DNA of 64,000 bases, from NCBI RefSeq assembly GCF_000737715.1, contig NZ_JPRN01000001.1, positions 372,001-436,000 on the forward strand, in the 5' to 3' direction. This DNA comes from Chryseobacterium sp. JM1. GTDB taxonomy: Bacteria; Bacteroidota; Bacteroidia; Flavobacteriales; Weeksellaceae. Positions 63,730 to 64,000 of this stretch are shown here, one piece after another. How positions within the stretch are numbered: position 1 is the first letter of the stretch; each line of letters opens with the position of its first letter. A program made the position numbers and the translations under genes. The notes beneath the pieces were generated by a model. It did not search any database. It had not been told where the DNA came from and saw nothing but the letters and a program-made list of their open reading frames with translations.

Positions 63730-64000
63730 TTAAACGGATCTTATAATATCTGCAAAAACACCACTGGCCGTAACTTCAGCACCAGCGCCTGCGCCTTTCA
63801 CTACAAGAGGCTGCTCGGAATATCTTAAGGTTTTAAAGATGACGATATTGTCCTTACCGTAAAGGTGATACAAATCGCTGTCCGGAGCGGCGTGCTGCAA
63901 ACCGACTTTGGCTTTTCCGTCTTTAAAATCAGCGGTATATTTTAAAATTTTACCATCTTTTTTAGCAGCATTCAGTAAATTTTTAAAATGATCTTCATAT
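63730..64000 (-). CDS. thrA: Bifunctional aspartokinase/homoserine dehydrogenase, 3' end
   Basis: Only the last 90 codons are in the window. The end reads GAGAEVTASGVFADIIRSV, the C-terminus of homoserine dehydrogenase as found in the fused ThrA enzymes. The preceding part includes a segment reading QHAAPDSDLYHLYGKDNIVI, typical of the dehydrogenase domain. Being the first gene of thrA-thrB-thrC, it most likely is the aspartokinase fusion; the kinase half lies outside the window. Confidence 0.88.
   Translation of the reverse strand, partial: YEDHFKNLLNAAKKDGKILKYTADFKDGKAKVGLQHAAPDSDLYHLYGKDNIVIFKTLRYSEQPLVVKGAGAGAEVTASGVFADIIRSV

Overview
The window is chromosomal DNA of a Flavobacteriia member, most like Chryseobacterium or a close relative (Weeksellaceae). 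I infer this from the AT-rich composition, two secreted proteins with type IX secretion (T9SS) C-terminal sorting domains, a TonB-dependent receptor, many Bacteroidota envelope families (DUF4846, DUF4403, DUF6705-like), promoters of the Bacteroidota form TTTG-N19-TAnnTTTG, and a double-glycine peptide of the kind common in Chryseobacterium. No transposase, integrase, phage module or CRISPR array was seen. The only complete RNA gene is a tRNA-Cys.

Layout. 1-3.8 kb: a long spacer, then pfkA-gap (glycolysis) and a DUF4846 lipoprotein on the minus strand. 3.9-7.7 kb: an HxlR regulator, an AlkC-like DNA alkylation-repair protein, a 380-bp spacer with three exact DnaA boxes, and a DUF4130 / radical-SAM pair of predicted DNA-repair proteins. 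7.9-17.2 kb, mostly plus strand: HMG-CoA reductase, small envelope proteins, a ClC channel, sucC, an MscS channel (minus) and a 1-Cys peroxiredoxin. 17.3-21 kb: an outer-membrane barrel protein and a TonB siderophore receptor with a PepSY partner. 21-34 kb: housekeeping genes (oxidoreductase, ABC-F, 5'-nucleotidase, alpha/beta hydrolase, GH25 lysozyme, NDH-2, trmD, EEP nuclease, AsnC regulator, deoC, dusB). 33.7-42.6 kb: a very large outer-membrane protein, two T9SS cargo proteins and a degenerate M1-peptidase/barrel fusion. 42.6-51 kb, mostly minus strand: a fused PyrE-PyrF, thioredoxin-fold proteins, aroC, a membrane protein, a glycine-zipper lipoprotein and a glycosyltransferase. 51-59 kb: gene-poor accessory DNA with candidate small RNAs, a serine hydrolase, tandem paralogous secreted proteins, a SemiSWEET, a bacteriocin-like peptide and a lipoprotein gene split by an amber codon. 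59-64 kb: tRNA-Cys, an RDD protein, a DUF4403 protein, folB, and the threonine operon thrA(partial)-thrB-thrC running into folB.

Most interesting signals. (1) Two Crp/Fnr-type palindromes, each about 41 bp upstream of a predicted start of a short transcript that ends in an intrinsic terminator: candidate oxygen- or redox-controlled small RNAs. (2) The DnaA-box cluster at 5.17-5.47 kb. (3) A Cys-rich double-glycine peptide. (4) An in-frame amber stop in a lipoprotein with a JAMM-like C-terminus. (5) An M1-like protein that has lost its HEXXH motif and is fused to a beta-barrel. (6) Purine-rich spacer repeats placed by strand just downstream of stop codons. Every functional statement rests on reading the sequence and on family knowledge; no searches were run.
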